Notes: generated from the sequence alone by a model not told the origin. Shown: positions 27,741-41,348, counted from the stretch's first letter. The stretch: DNA of 64,000 bases from Brugia malayi (GCF_000002995.4 NW_025062476.1:5507001-5571000), one strand, 5' to 3'. Numbers and translations: made by a program.

Positions 27741-29073
27741 ATAGTTTTTAAAACAAAAATCCATCTTAAACATTCTCCCTATCCTTTCCCCGCTCATTTC
27801 TTAATTTTGTTTTTTTTTTTCCTTTTTTTAATTTTCTATCTCTAAGCTTTCTTCTTTTATTATTATATTGTTACACATTGATAATTAAATGAAAGAGTGT
27901 ATTTATTGAGAAAAATGTTATAATAAATTTTGGCAAGAAAAAAAAAAACTCTTCACTGATCTTTTAACTCATATTTAGCTTCACTTTTGAATTTTATTAG
28001 CACTGTGAGACAAACTTAAAATTAATTTACCTGTTCCTTTTCTCTTTTCCTTCTTTTTTTTTTAACTATAACAATTTTTTTTTCTCTTTCAGCAAAATAA
28101 TTGTAGCTTTGAGGTGAAAAAAAAGAAATTGAGAAACAAAAATTCTTCCATCGGGGAAATTTTTTTTTCGACACAAATTTACATTCTGTAATTTATTTTT
28201 TTTTTTTTTTTTTTGTTTTTATTTAATAAAACAATGAAATGACTAGAACTGCTGAAAAACAAAAGAAAAAAGTTATAACTTGCTCGGCCACACTGCCATG
28301 GAGGCGTTGAAGTTTAGTCAGTTATGAGAGTAAGTTTAAATATGTTTTCAGGATATCCTGGAAAATAACAAGGCTTGTGAGAGAGCAAAATAGAAACATT
28401 AAGTCGACCCTTTTTTTTTTTTTTTGAAAATTCGCTCTTTCTAAAATACATCCACTTATTCATAATAAGCCTTAATTACTTATTTTCTCAATAACCTGAC
28501 TACTCCAACAAGTCCGAATATCTTTCTACAGGCGTATATATTCCTTTAAACTTATCTATAGTTACATTTTTCTCTTCTTTTTCTCGTAATCAAATTGTTA
28601 AACATTAAATTTTATATGCTTTTAAGAATTTTATCCTTCTGAAACTAATTTCTTTGACGCTTATCAGAATTTTCATTAGCCGATATTTTATCTCGTTTTT
28701 CTTCTTGTGACAAAATGATGTTTGGAAATTAATAAAGCAAAGTTAACAAACTGTCGTGAAATTTTATGCCAAAGCTAAAACATGGGCAAGTTTGAAGGGA
28801 TTTGAAATTTCTAATATCAAAGGCAATGTAATCAGTTGCACTGAATGATTCAACCACTTTCGGAAATGCAACTTCTTGAGTAGCCATTAGTAGTAAAACT
28901 CATTTTGATACCAGCTTAGAATAAATGCAACTGATATTATATCATATTTGGATCTTAATATTTCTTTTCGTAAACTAAACCATTTATTCTGGATTGAGAT
29001 CATAACAACGTCGGAATACCATAAAATCTCAACCGACTATACGAATCGGTATAAAATCTCCAATTATGCAAAC

Positions 29074-29079
29074 TTTATT
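29074..29079 (-). promoter_or_regulatory. Polyadenylation signal AATAAA for Sec6
   Basis: Reverse-strand AATAAA about 50 bases beyond the Sec6 stop codon. Confidence 0.5.
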
Positions 29080-29127
29080 ATTATTCATACAAATAATTAG
29101 TTGCACTCGACATATAATTACAATAAA

Positions 29128-32100
29128 TTATATTAATTTAACAAACATATGCTCCATTGTATCCTCTAGGCGGAATATTCGTTTTGGTCCCGCTTTGCAA
29201 GCCTGGAATAATTTAGCGAATACGGCATCTCCTTTTGGATGATGTTTCATATGTCCAATTGTATCTTCTGCCATTGCTCTGTAAAATAAAGGAAAAAATC
29301 GCTTTTATAAATGTCCCAATATCAAATAAAGAAAATTATTTTAAAAAAATATAACTATGAAATAATCAAATTTAAGGAAACGATCAACTTTAGCTGTTTA
29401 GTTGAAATAGAAAATTCCTGACCATTTCAACATAGATTATTAGTCAGTGTTACAAGTTCAAATGCCGGCTGTATCACCATTGTCAAATCAAAAGTTACTT
29501 ATTGGTTTATATTTGTAGTATGACATAAATTTCAGCTCTTTTTCTCGAATTTTCATTCCAAACAGCTTAGTAGAAGATTCTTCAGGAGTGTTTTACTAAA
29601 CTGTAGTAGATTTCAGGAAAGACAGATTTCACATTAAGAATTAGACAGCACAAATTTGAACTACTAAAAAGAGGTATTATTAAAAAAGCTATAGTTCTGT
29701 TGGAAGGAAACTGAACCATTTAAAAAATTTTAAAAATTAAAAAAAAATAATAGGAACGGATATATTACACATTTGATAAATCAACATGCGGGAATTCTAT
29801 ATTTGTTCCAATAAGTTGAAATCCGAAACAAATCGAAATCATTCCTCTAATAAAAGCAGCATTTTAAATTATTAAAGTAAAATGGCCTTTCAGAAAAAGC
29901 GATATAATAGAGAGTTACAGTGAGTGTATACTTCTATGAAACCATTCTTCAGTTGTTTAAATAATATCTTGGATGGCTATAAAAAATCATAAAAAATTGA
30001 TAAAATAAATATCTTCAAAATACAAATAAGAGGTGAATTATAATTTTAATTATAGACGGGTACAATTATTCATTGAGAAGTTAAAGATTGGAAGAAAAGT
30101 GAATTACACAGAGAAAAGTAGAAAATATGCGAATTAAAGTGAAAGATAAAAATATTTTCAAAAAAGGAAAAATAGTTACAAAAATCTTTAGCGAAAAATG
30201 TTCCAATCATTGTTCCAACAGTAGAAAATTTCAAGAACCAAAAGCAAAATCAAAAAAAAACTTCACCTTGCTTCCACACGCCCCATATCTTCACGAGTTT
30301 GTATTAAGGCACTGAGAAGTTCCACATGTATGTCGGGAAATTTGCGAACTAGTGTTGTTGTTTCTAGAGCTAATAAACTTTTATCCCTGAGACTCAGCAC
30401 ATCTGACATTGCTGTGAGAATTACTGTTAAGTCGGTAAACTGCAATAAATGATATTTTACTTGTGATACAAGTAATTTAAAACATTAAAGTCAGATTCAA
30501 AAACAGTTTTATGAGTAAACGAGTAACTGTTGAGTTGTTTTTTAGTCACCTTTTTAAATACTTACAATCTCAGCCAGTGACCAAGTCATATGTTTTTGAG
30601 TAAAACACTTTAAGTGCTCGCAGACTAACAACATAATTAATATTTTTTACGAAAAGAACAAAATATCTTTTAAAAGAAAGATACTATGACATACCGTCAC
30701 ATCAACATCATTCAATAATTTTGAAAAAAGCTGAGCTATTCGTTCACCATCAGATTTCAACAATTCAGATGCTCCATGACGATCGTCATAATTTGCAAAT
30801 GATAATCGTCTAAAAATTAAGAAAGTGCATTCAAGAAATTATAACAGAATCACTAAATAGTACAAAATTCACTTTATTTCGTCACTGGAACACCTGACTA
30901 ATAAAAAATATAAAAAACATGTGGTATTCCAATTTCCCCATTTTCTACGGAAGAAAATCACGGACGGAATAAAAATTTTCTATCGCTTTTTGAGCAAAAT
31001 TTTCAGCGCACCAACTTCGTCCTTTGAATTGCCTGTTGATTTTAATTATACAAAAAGACTCCTATAAAAATCTTACCTATTGTCAATGCCAATCATATAT
31101 TCACCAATAATTTTGTATTGTATTTCCATTAGTAAGGCACATCTAATATGTGGTCGAAGATGCTTGTGATCGCTGTAATAATCTGCAACTGTCATACAGA
31201 CCGTCTCTAAAGCTGACGAACCACCAAGCCTTAAATTTCGAAAATAGAAAGACATTGACTTCACTTAGAAGATGAACTAAATTAATAAAACAAAAATAAG
31301 TGATTATTTATCTGAGTCCATAAATCTCATAAAGTTGTGTCAAGTAAAATTTTTTTGTTTTTCGGTTTTTTTTTTTGTCATTTCCAGCATTTTATAATCC
31401 AATATTTCTATGTTTTTTAATAACAATTATGCTACATTTATATCTTAATTGATATATCAAGAAAATACGTTGCGTAAAAATGTGATCTTTCTACAATATC
31501 TGATCTAATCGCAACATATATATATATATCATAAGTAAAGGCTAGGCATTGTTTAAACGTGGAAAGTCTTATGCAAATGCGAGCAAATATAGAAAAGATG
31601 TAAAGCGATTCAAACAATCGATAATTAGTGATGGGTTAGCTAAACTAGATTATATAACTCCCAGAACTGCAGACCTTTTAAGAATTCATTGCGAAAATAA
31701 GATCACTATTACGAAATCTTTGTATTCAGTGCCTAAACAATTCGAGTCAATAAATAAACAAGATACCATTTTTTTGTTAGGATTTCAGCGAGATGTGGAG
31801 CAATGTCTTCGTTCACTTCATCAAGTAAGGTACCAACACTGAAAAAAAGATTCAATTTTGGTTTGATAAAAACAAATTAAGAAGTATAACAGAATTAAAG
31901 TTAAGAATTTAACAGATCATCAATAAAGCAAACTTAGAGCAATAACGTACTGAAACTGCTAACTCAATTAAGAAAGGTTTCACATCATAAAAGAAATTAA
32001 AAAGCTGACGCAGACTGCATTCCAATATTCCAACGCTTTTTTAGCTGATCAATTTTATCAAGTAGTGCTTGTCTTGAAACAACCATTACAGATGAACTTC

Positions 32101-35100
32101 TATTAGATTGTAGTGAAACAGAAGTGTCAGCATTCGATAAATTAGATGGTGAAACATCTGCTTCCATTGTTAGTCTGATGTGTTGCTTTAATTTTTCTGT
32201 CGATTCTGTACATATATCCAAATTATTGGCTATTGCAATCTATGAATAAAAAGTAAATTAATCAAGTGAACATTATAGTAGTAATCTTGAAAATGTATGA
32301 GATTATTGATTTAATTTAGAAATTTACCACTGTAGCAGTGAACTCCTTGAAATGACTGCGATTTCCGAAATGTTTATTTTTATAAGCTGTAGCAGCATCT
32401 AGAAACACTTCTGTTTTATCAAAAATTTTGGTACATGTCATAAACATAAATACTGATTTGATAACTTGTCAAGTGATAACTTGGATAAGAAAATATTGCA
32501 CAGAGAATATGTCTCAGCAAAAAAGATACCTTTATATTTGTTTGCAAAATTACGGAATTCATCGACACTAACTTCCACAACATTTGGTATGATATCATGG
32601 GAAATTTCTTTGGTTAGTGAAATCTGAAGAGGAATTTGATATTAAAATTCTAAATTGAAGTAACAAAAATTAAAACAAAAAAGCCCTACCGTATCCTCAA
32701 TCATTCCAAAAAGAATGCTTGGTAATTGAGTATAAAAATATCCCAATCTTTCCTCTTCTGGATGTACATCTTTGTACCAATCCTAAAATAGAAATATCAC
32801 ACAAAAATAAAAACAACAACACGTATTTAAGTGGGATTCAAGGATTCTCGAGCAGTCAGCAAGAGTTTCATTCATCAAGTATAGCGACTTATGAAGCAAA
32901 ACAAGTTACACAAAAATTAGATTACCATAAGTTTGTTAAAAACTAACGTCTTTTTCTTGCATCAAAGTTTTTTCCAACCATTCATGCATATCTCGTCGCG
33001 TTATTTCAATGAATCTGAATAGATAACACGATCATTCGATTCGGTTTTCGACCAAATGCATTTTAAGTTACTGTTGAAACAATAACTTAACGAAATCAAT
33101 AACTTCATGAAAAAAGGTTTTATAAAAAAAAAAAAATTTTCTTCCTATTTAATCAGAACGCATCACTAAAGAAAACAAAGTTATAGCTGACCTATCACAA
33201 AGTTCGGTAACAGTGAATTTAGGCAAAAGAGGATGATCAGCCAATAAAGCAGCTGTATTAATTTGCAATCGTGGATTTCCCAAAATTTGATCACTTCTGA
33301 AAAAATTCATGATTACGAATGTGTTTTAAGAATAGAAAATGAGAATAAAGAAAACAACTGAAACTTACGCGTAAGAATTAACCCAACTAAGCAGCTGCAC
33401 AAGTTCATTTTTTTCTAGTTTATCTGAAGCGATTTCACGAAGCTGAAAAAAGAAAATAGAACTTGTTGATTTAGTCTGAACTTTTTTCTTTCTAGCAAAA
33501 TCACCAAATCACTTCAATTAAATTCCCCATTTAATTAATTTATATTTTTTAATTCTTGATAATATTATAAAATAAAAAGCACTTACTGTATAAGGTAAAA
33601 ATAACACAGCTGCGGGATAAAAGATGGAAAAAGGATAGTTTTAAATAAATAGAATTTAAAAGAGACAAAAGTAAAAAACGAACACGTCCCGACAAAAGAT
33701 TATGATACATGGATACAAAACGGTCATATATTTCGTAAGATGGCGGAAAACATGGTGAGGCCGCACTTTTCGCTACCAATAAATCATCCACTAATACGAG
33801 GCGACAAACTTCTAAATATCTGAAATTAGTTTTTTATAAATGAAATAGTTATCTGACACACCTAAAACACTGCATAACTATAATGTCCAATCAAAAATTT
33901 AGTGAATTAAGGTATTTAATCTAGAATAATAAAAAAAGGAAATTGTTTGTCATTTGAAGGCATTTGAAGGCAAACAAAATAATGATTAAAACTTTTAAAA
34001 ATTATAACTCTCAGAATAAAACAGAAAATGATAAGTAAAACCCATTATTCTCGAATAATCCGATCTGAATTTAAAAGAAAAAAAAATACCTAGCAAGCCA
34101 TTGTTTGTTAAGAGATCGGTCTTCTAACTGATTACCTTCGATTCGCTGTTTAACGGTACTAGCAATTACTTCTAGACATTTCTGACGCCATTTACGGGGT
34201 CTACCAGGTGGCATAAAATCATTGGTAGATGACTGTCGATCAATATAATACTGATCGATCCTAAAACTATTTCAGAAAATAATGCAAAATAACGAGAACG
34301 CAATAAAGAAAAAAAAAAAAGTTTTACTAGAAACCACTACTATGATTAGCAATATCAGGAAAATATTTGACATTTGAAGGCAAACAAAATAATGATTAAA
34401 ACTTCTAAAAATTATAACTCTCAGAATAAAACAGAAAATGATAAATAAAACCCATTATTCTGGAATAATCCGATCTCAATTTAAAAGAAAAAAAAATACC
34501 TAGAAATAATGAGCTCATTTTGCAAACCGATTACTTCATAATCAACAAAAGATATATCTTGTTAGAAGTAACTATTTCTAATTCAAACAAAAATTTAAAT
34601 TAGAAATAAGAACCAATGCTTCAGATACCTCTCCTCGCGTTCAATAATACGAAGAGCAGTAACTAATTGCGTCGGGCCCTGTTCGGTGCCACGTACTGCT
34701 TCTAGGCAACGAGAACAGATGTACCATAACTGTTTCGCAAGTTCTTGGATCACTTTATCAAGATCCGAAAAATATGTCTTTAACAACTGAAAAAACGAAT
34801 CTTTTTTTCTTTCTCTAGTAATAATTTTTGGAAAAAAAACATATAAATTGAAAATAAAAAGATATTTTCATCATTCTATTTAACAAGCAAATTTCTTCAT
34901 ACTTAGTCCAGCTATACCATAACCAACATTTCTCATATTACATATGAAAATAAAAGATAAAAACAGATTCCTATAATTATTAATAAGAAATTTCAGATCA
35001 AAAACATGCATTTTTCTCATAGTTAACATTGCTCTGTTGCAACTTATGCACTTCGTACATTAAATCATCACGTGCATGCTCCATTTCCATAATGCTGTAA

Positions 35101-36581
35101 AAAAAATTTTTTGCTTTTCTCGATCATGGTGATCAGTACTACACTAATTGCTGCGAAGTGAGAAAAATAGAAAATACAAGAAAAAGTAAATGGTACATTA
35201 ATTGTATATTAATTCTAATAAGGAATTATAATGCTTCTGTTAAATATTCTTAATTAACTATGAGGAAAAAAAATGAAAAAGAATGTGTTCACTAATCTAT
35301 TAACTTTTTATGTGCCAGAAGCAATTTTCCATCCTGGACATATTCGCGTGTTTTTTCGATTGTTTCATTAATTTCGTAAATATGTTGTAAATGTCCTATT
35401 GAAGTTGCATATTGACTATTTTTCACATTTGCTTCGCGTAATTTTGCCATTTTCTGCTTTAACTCAGGAAATGCCAGTAATGCTGTATAAATTTCCTGCA
35501 AACTATAAACACAGAAGAAGTTTTAACAGAAATATGTTTGAAGATAATGAAAACAATATTAAACTCAAACTAAAAAACTAACATAAAATTCAAACATAAT
35601 AGTTTTTTTTTTTTTCGCATACATACTTTAATTTTTTAAATCAACACCACTTAGCTAATTGCCTCAATATGATACCCCACTGCATATCACAATATGATAA
35701 GAGGCAAATGTACACTAAACATAACATGAACAAGGTAGTAGGATAGCAAAACACATTAAATAGGAGTTCAATCGAAATAAGCAAAACCAAATAATAATGT
35801 TTCGATTTTAAACGAAGAAGAAAAAAAAAAGCTTTAAGTTGACGGAACAAATCTAATAGCGGCAACAAGTACATACAAAAATCATCTCTTTCCATAATGA
35901 AAAAAGTTTTCGTTCCAGAAAAAAGAAATGTAACACTTCAAAGTGGAAAGTTTTTGAACCTGAAGTAAATGATCTCACCTTGTTTCAACTTCTTTAATAT
36001 CTTCAACAGTTGTGGATAAATGCCCTATAGCTGTTCGTATGCCTTCTAACTGAGACTGTACGCCGGTTCGAAGCATTGCTTCTACAGCAGTCTGAAATAT
36101 TTTTCATTTTATTTTATTTTTTTTCCAATTTTATGAACCTAATTGCTAATGAAAGAAATAATAAATGCCACAAGCTATAGAATGACTATTTGAAGAAAAA
36201 AAAAAAGAAAAGCGGAAATGTCTATAGAATCATTGACATAAAACTCTATCACTGATTAAAGTTCTCATCTTGAAATGAAACGGAAAAACACAAAAGGTAA
36301 CTAATTTTCAGCGTTAATAATAATAATAATAATTTCATTTCGTAATTAGTGGTCTTATTAATGTATGGAAAATATCCAGCCTTATTTTATACAAATCCAA
36401 CTGATATTAAAATTTGTTCGACAGGAAAAAAGACATCAAAATTGACGAGAGTGACCTTTTTTCTATCAGCTCTTTTTTTAAATGTGTCCAATTTCTCCAG
36501 TTGATCTGGTCTTTGGAACATTTGCGCAACTTGCACCAATGCTGCAGCATGTGCTTCCTTTTCGATTGCATCTATATCCAT
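29128..36581 (-). CDS. sec-6: Exocyst complex component Sec6 (EXOC3)
   Basis: Nineteen exons in transcript order: 36581-36456, 36091-35979, 35502-35293, 35094-35028, 34786-34629, 34260-34090, 33819-33684, 33442-33369, 33296-33192, 33014-32948, 32782-32690, 32623-32530, 32410-32328, 32239-32010, 31838-31767, 31229-31077, 30809-30695, 30439-30267, 29278-29128. All join in phase to 796 residues (human EXOC3 is about 750). Diagnostic matches to Sec6 include FQRPDQLEKLDTFKKRADRK at the N terminus, ELAKQLW with RIIEREER, MPPGRPRKWRQK, VDDLLVAKSAASPCFPPSYE and SALETVCMTVADYY. The protein is a helical-rod (CATCHR-fold) subunit of the octameric exocyst that tethers secretory vesicles to the plasma membrane. 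The donor of exon 14 has two candidate positions differing by a few residues. No inactivating lesion was seen. Confidence 0.96.
33961..34093. repeat. 133-bp direct repeat, copy A (Sec6 intron 6 with exon 6 donor)
   Basis: This copy ends at tacctag, which on the minus strand is the real exon 6 donor (AG|gtattt at 34090). The other copy is at 34371-34503. By eye the two differ at only about four positions and have equal length. Confidence 0.9.
34371..34503. repeat. 133-bp direct repeat, copy B (Sec6 intron 5, duplicated donor)
   Basis: Nearly identical to 33961-34093 and in the same orientation. It reproduces the splice-donor context AG|gtattt on the minus strand, now inside intron 5. The sequence beyond the donor is not an obvious copy of exon 6. 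Confidence 0.9.
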
Positions 36582-38003
36582 ATTACATTTATTTTTCTGA
36601 AAATAATTAAGTTTTAAAGCATTTTCAAAAATCTCATTAAAAAAGATTTAATTATTTCTGGTAATAATATGTCGTTTTTTTCTCCTTTTTTCACGCTTTG
36701 ATAAAATTAAATCTGAAATGAAAACGTATGGGACAAAAGGATAATTATTCCGTATCCATCAACAATTACTCTCATTGTCTCAGTTAATTTATCCTCTTAT
36801 TCATCATCTTATTCAATATCATCATATGCATTGCACGTTAAACTTTTTTAAATTATAAATATAATTCATAATTAAACTTAAACATTAAACATTATGAAAT
36901 AAAAATTCCTATAATTAGAAACTTTAAATTAAATATAATTAACACTTTCCATTATTCTTCAATCCGTGTAATATTCATAAAACACCATGACTTTCTCTTC
37001 CTCTTTCTTCTATTTTATTTATCAAAGCTAGAAATACAAAAGAAAATCATTGACGAATCATTATAATGCTTAACAAAAGAAACGAAAAATATGATTATCT
37101 ATTACATTTTCTTATTAATATATTTACATAACGCTAATAACTTTTTTGATTGAAACATTATTTGCTTGCAAAATAAAACTTGAATTTCTACGGAAATTTT
37201 TTTTAAACCTATTAATTATATTTAAAATTTACTTTATTTGCACTATTTGATTGGAAATATGATAATTAGTTTACAATTATTAATAAATTTAAAAGAAACA
37301 AAAAACAAAACAATTTTAATACTAATAAAAATTCTAACATCGAAAAGTAATTTTAGATATTTAATGACAAAATCTGATTGAAACTTGTAAACACTTAGTA
37401 AACTCAAAAAAAATGCTTTCTATTAGTTATGAATATATTAATTACTATTAGTTATGCATATTTAATATACTAGTTACCTCTCACGTACGTGGCAAGTTAC
37501 ACGCTTACCACAGCACTAACTCTAATCAGACACGCACACCATTTAAAATTACCCACTAGTGCCTTACGTAACTAATAATACTCATTTAAATCTAACAATC
37601 ACTTTTTATGTCAATTTCTAGCTTCTCTCAAATTAACATATTCTCTTGAAGATCTTTGCGATCTTTAATTCTCCACACTTACTATTCTATTTTCTACTAG
37701 CTTAGCATTTTCACTTTTTGGTTATCATTTTATCTTTGCGGATAGGTCACAGCATTCATTAATGGAGAAATCGAATTTGAAAGCTATGAGATTCAGTTTT
37801 GTATTCCATTTCCTATTTAATTACTTATTAGGTTTATATGAAAATTGAATTTATAAAATTTCATTTAACATATATTATCATTCCATTATATTACTTCTAA
37901 ATATTTGTGCACTTTAATACGGTAATTATAACTGCAGAAATAAGAAGAAAAAAGTTTATTAATGTCAATGTTGAACTGGATCTAAATTTTGTGATTTTTT
38001 TAA
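36582..38003. promoter_or_regulatory. Shared upstream region of Sec6 (-) and the ZCCHC4-like gene (+)
   Basis: A 1.4-kb head-to-head intergenic region. It is very AT-rich with no convincing frame. A less AT-rich segment near 37480-37570 (tcacgtacgtggcaagttac and following) is the most promoter-like part, but no defined element can be named. Confidence 0.4.
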
Positions 38004-41000
38004 ATGATTTTGAAAGTAAATTTTAGGATGAAAAAGAAGAGAAAGAAAAGTTATATGGAAAATAAATCGGAATGGTTGCTAAGGAAACGACAAGGTTTCC
38101 GACTTTTGAATCCGGTTAACTATCAATTGCCTACATGCTCTCATGGTGTTCTAAGTTTTACTTTCTCTTTATTAACTTTTAAGCGAATAGAAAAAGCAAT
38201 TAAAAACTAATTTATTTGATAGACAAATAAGCATAAGTACGGTATAAGTGATGAGTACTTTTAAAGTTACTGCTTTTTGAAATTATTGGATGTATATTAT
38301 GGGATGTCTTGAATGTCACATATGCAAAATATTGTGTAATGGGTAATATAGGAAATATTTTGTGACACCCAGTTTTTTAAATTTTAATACTCTAATCAAA
38401 TATGTTTTTAAATAGTTGTTTTTACGATTTTTTAAGTTTAATTAAAAGTATTTCGTTTGTCATTCTGAAAATTGCCATAATTATAATTTCAAAGCACTTT
38501 GTCATTTATTTATTTCAGGACCATGTTTACTATTTGAACGGAAAGGTAAAACAGGAGAAACAAAAGAAAAGTTCTTTGCTTGTGCTGTTTATCGATCTCA
38601 AAAGCATTGTCCATTTCGACTGAATTTAAGTTGCAAAATTATTTCAAATAATGTGCTCAGCAATTTCGGCAGTTTGAATGTTGCCATGACATCGTTCTGT
38701 TATGCTGTTATACGGAAAAAGTGAACTTTATTCTGAAAATATTACTTCTCAAATTTTTCAATTAAACTTTTTTAAATGAGGGATGTTTTGAAAATAATTA
38801 TTTATTAACTTATGATGCCTAAACGTTTTCACATGCGTAAGACATTTATATAAACCGGAATGTTCCTTACATTAGTGCTGTACGATTTAATAATAAGTGA
38901 TATTTAGTTATAATATAATTCACTTTTTAAGACTTATCAAATCTGTGGTTTTCTTAAAATGAAGTTCAAGGAAATAGATTTTTTTCAGATTAAAAATTTG
39001 TCAAACTTCTTTGCAATTTGGTAATTTACAGAGTGAATTTACTGAGAGCAAAGAATGAAAAGGTTTACTATTGCGCAACTTGCAATGATGTATTCTCATT
39101 GCCACATACTCATCCGATTATAGGACCACTTGGAATCTCTTCTTTAAGAAAACCTTCACAACTGTTTTCTGCACATGTGAAGAATGATTCTGAAAGTGTA
39201 AGCTTATTTCATGGCTTTCTTTTTGATCGCTTTCAATTTATATTTTAGTAATTTCAATTTTTTATATTTTAATATATTACATTTCAATTTATATTCTAAT
39301 ATATAATAATACATTTTCCTTCTTATTCATCGAAGGGAGTAGTGGAGAATTCTTTAACAATGCAAAATTAAAAAATAATTTTGTAGTTAAAGTGGAAAAG
39401 AACAACTGTTAAATTTTTTTTTTTTTTTTTTTTCAGCAATATTGGTTTACGGATGAGTCATTGACAGTAATAGTAAATGCCCTTGAAAAGTCTGGCTGTG
39501 ATGGAGTGTTATGCATCGGAACACCAACAGTATTCGAGCATTTTCAAAGTTGTAAATTACTTCGACAAAAAATAAAAACATTTTTGTTGGATATCGATGC
39601 TCGATTTGTGAGATTTCCTTTTAAAATTTCCTCAAAAATATGTAAATTCTTTATGCCAAATTTTCAGCAATATTCTCAAAGTTTTTGAATGAAAAAATGT
39701 CTTTTTTGTAGCAATACGATTTTCCACACTGCTGCAATAAATTTTTAGCATCATCAAAAATTCAACCGAATCATGTTGTTCTTGTTTTTTTTTTTTTTCT
39801 TTTAATACATATTATTTCTGAAATATTTCTAATGTTTTCAAATTTATTTTGGTAGCAAAAAATTACAGATGACAAATAGTGGCTTACCCTTTTATAGAAA
39901 AAGATTTTTCAGGTACCATTTTTTCGTTCCAGTCATTTTGCAGTATACAGTATGCTGACAAATCATTTTTACGACCCAATAAGCATCACAAAACTTATTT
40001 TATTTTTTGGATCAGTTCATCGTTTGGTGATAGTGTGTGATCCTCCTTTCGGTGTTTTCATAGAAGCCTTGAAAAATTCAATAGAGAAACTTCGAGAGCA
40101 GTTCTTCACTTCCACCACTGGCAAATTGAAGTAAGTTTGAAAATTTTTGCATCTTTCACTTGGACTTTTTTTTTTCATTTTTAATTTTTATATTTCAGTA
40201 ATAGTTGGTGCAAAAATATTATTGTTCTTCCAATTTTCACTGGAAGGCGTTTTCTAAATTGCAACGATTTCCAAATGTTGGATTACAGAGTTAGTTATTC
40301 ATTATTTTCACAAGACTCTTCTTAACAAAACACCAACAATGTTCGAATTTTTTTAAAGTTTTCAAATCACAAATTGCTTCAACAAAAAATTTCTTTATTG
40401 ATTATTTATTAAAGTATTTGTGTGTTTCATGTTTGCGAATTTCTCTTAATTTATCAACTATCGTTCCAATATATTAATGTTATTAAGAATTATTTCATAT
40501 CCTAATTCTGCATGCTTATAAGGTCTTTTTTATGTCCGTAGTGATGTTTAGGACACTGATAAAAGTAACACTACAGAAAAAATTCTCATAAGTTGAATTA
40601 ATCTTTGTGTTGACAGTGATGTCTTGATTTTAAAAAGAGCTTCGAAAATTTCAGGTATGTTATAAAAATCACTCGAAATATAAGCGGCCAGAAAAGTCCA
40701 TCGTTCGTATATTTACCGATCTTCCACTAAATGAATTCGACTTGTCAAAAGATCCTAGTTATAGGTCAGTGTTATTTTTAATTTGCTTATTCTTTCTTTA
40801 GAAATTTAGAATTTTTTTTCTCTTTTCTTTTTGAAATTTCTTCTCTTTTCTTTTATGCAACATAAAAATTCTTGATCAAAAAATTTAAGATTTTTTTTTC
40901 AGCTTAAAATCTTTAAATTTTCAGGTTTTGTGATAAATGTGTAAAGTTTGTTATAAAAACTACTCTTCATTGCAATTTTTGCGAGACTTGTTCTTCCGAT

Positions 41001-41348
41001 GTAATGCATTTTTTATTTAAATTAAGGTTTTCGCAATATTCATTTAATCAAGTATGTTAAATCATTTTTTTCCTCTCTACTAGCAAAATAAAATAGAGAA
41101 AATTCATTATTTCAATTATGATTTATTTTTCTACTCTTTCCTATTTTCATTTTTATTTGTAGGCTAACATTTGCGAACACTGTGATAAATGTGGTCAGTG
41201 TGTCAAAAGCACGTATAAGCACTGTTCATTGTGCAGTCGTTGTCATCTGCCACAAAGATGTTCAAAAATTCACGGTGATGATCGTCGAAATTCTCGAATG
41301 TTCCTCGAGACAGCACTGCGTAAATTAGAAAAAGCAAAAGAAAAGTGA
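38004..41348 (+). CDS. ZCCHC4: ZCCHC4-type 28S rRNA N6-adenosine methyltransferase
   Basis: Nine exons: 38004-38145, 38519-38720, 39032-39197, 39437-39607, 39913-40130, 40199-40289, 40655-40764, 40925-41000, 41163-41348. They join in phase to 453 residues. Domains in order: a GRF-type zinc finger (PTCSHGPCLLFERKGKTGE, then CAVYRSQKHCPF), a linker with CATCNDV, an N6-adenine methyltransferase fold (GVLCIGTPTVFEH, LLDIDARF, catalytic DPPF in VIVCDPPFGVFIEAL), and a DHHC-like cysteine-rich zinc region (RFCDKC, HCNFCETC, CEHCDKCGQCV, HCSLCSRC). Human ZCCHC4 methylates one adenosine of 28S rRNA. Human ZCCHC4 is about 513 residues and continues into a CCHC knuckle; here the protein stops soon after the DHHC-like region and lacks it. 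The start is uncertain: in-frame ATGs also occur at 38028 and 38058. A polyadenylation hexamer is at 41443-41448. Confidence 0.93.

Larger units (their letters stand above)
21301..29127. other. Long AT-rich gene-poor stretch between Nup88 and Sec6
   Basis: About 7.8 kb dominated by A/T runs, ATT/AAT trinucleotide tracts (for example 22380-22510 and 22980-23040) and poly-A or poly-T runs of 9-17 bases. A TG-rich tract lies near 22118-22160 with a GTA tract near 22214-22230. The longest frames (for example 27579-27845) look random and show no recognised protein. Two short islands of higher G+C stand out, at 27630-27740 and 28282-28330, and are listed separately. Confidence 0.55.

Noticed and set aside
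27579..27845. 88-codon + frame and 63-codon - frame in the gene-poor region
   Set aside because: Composition is driven by A/T runs and the hydrophobic tail is a poly-T translation; no homologue or splice partner is recognised.
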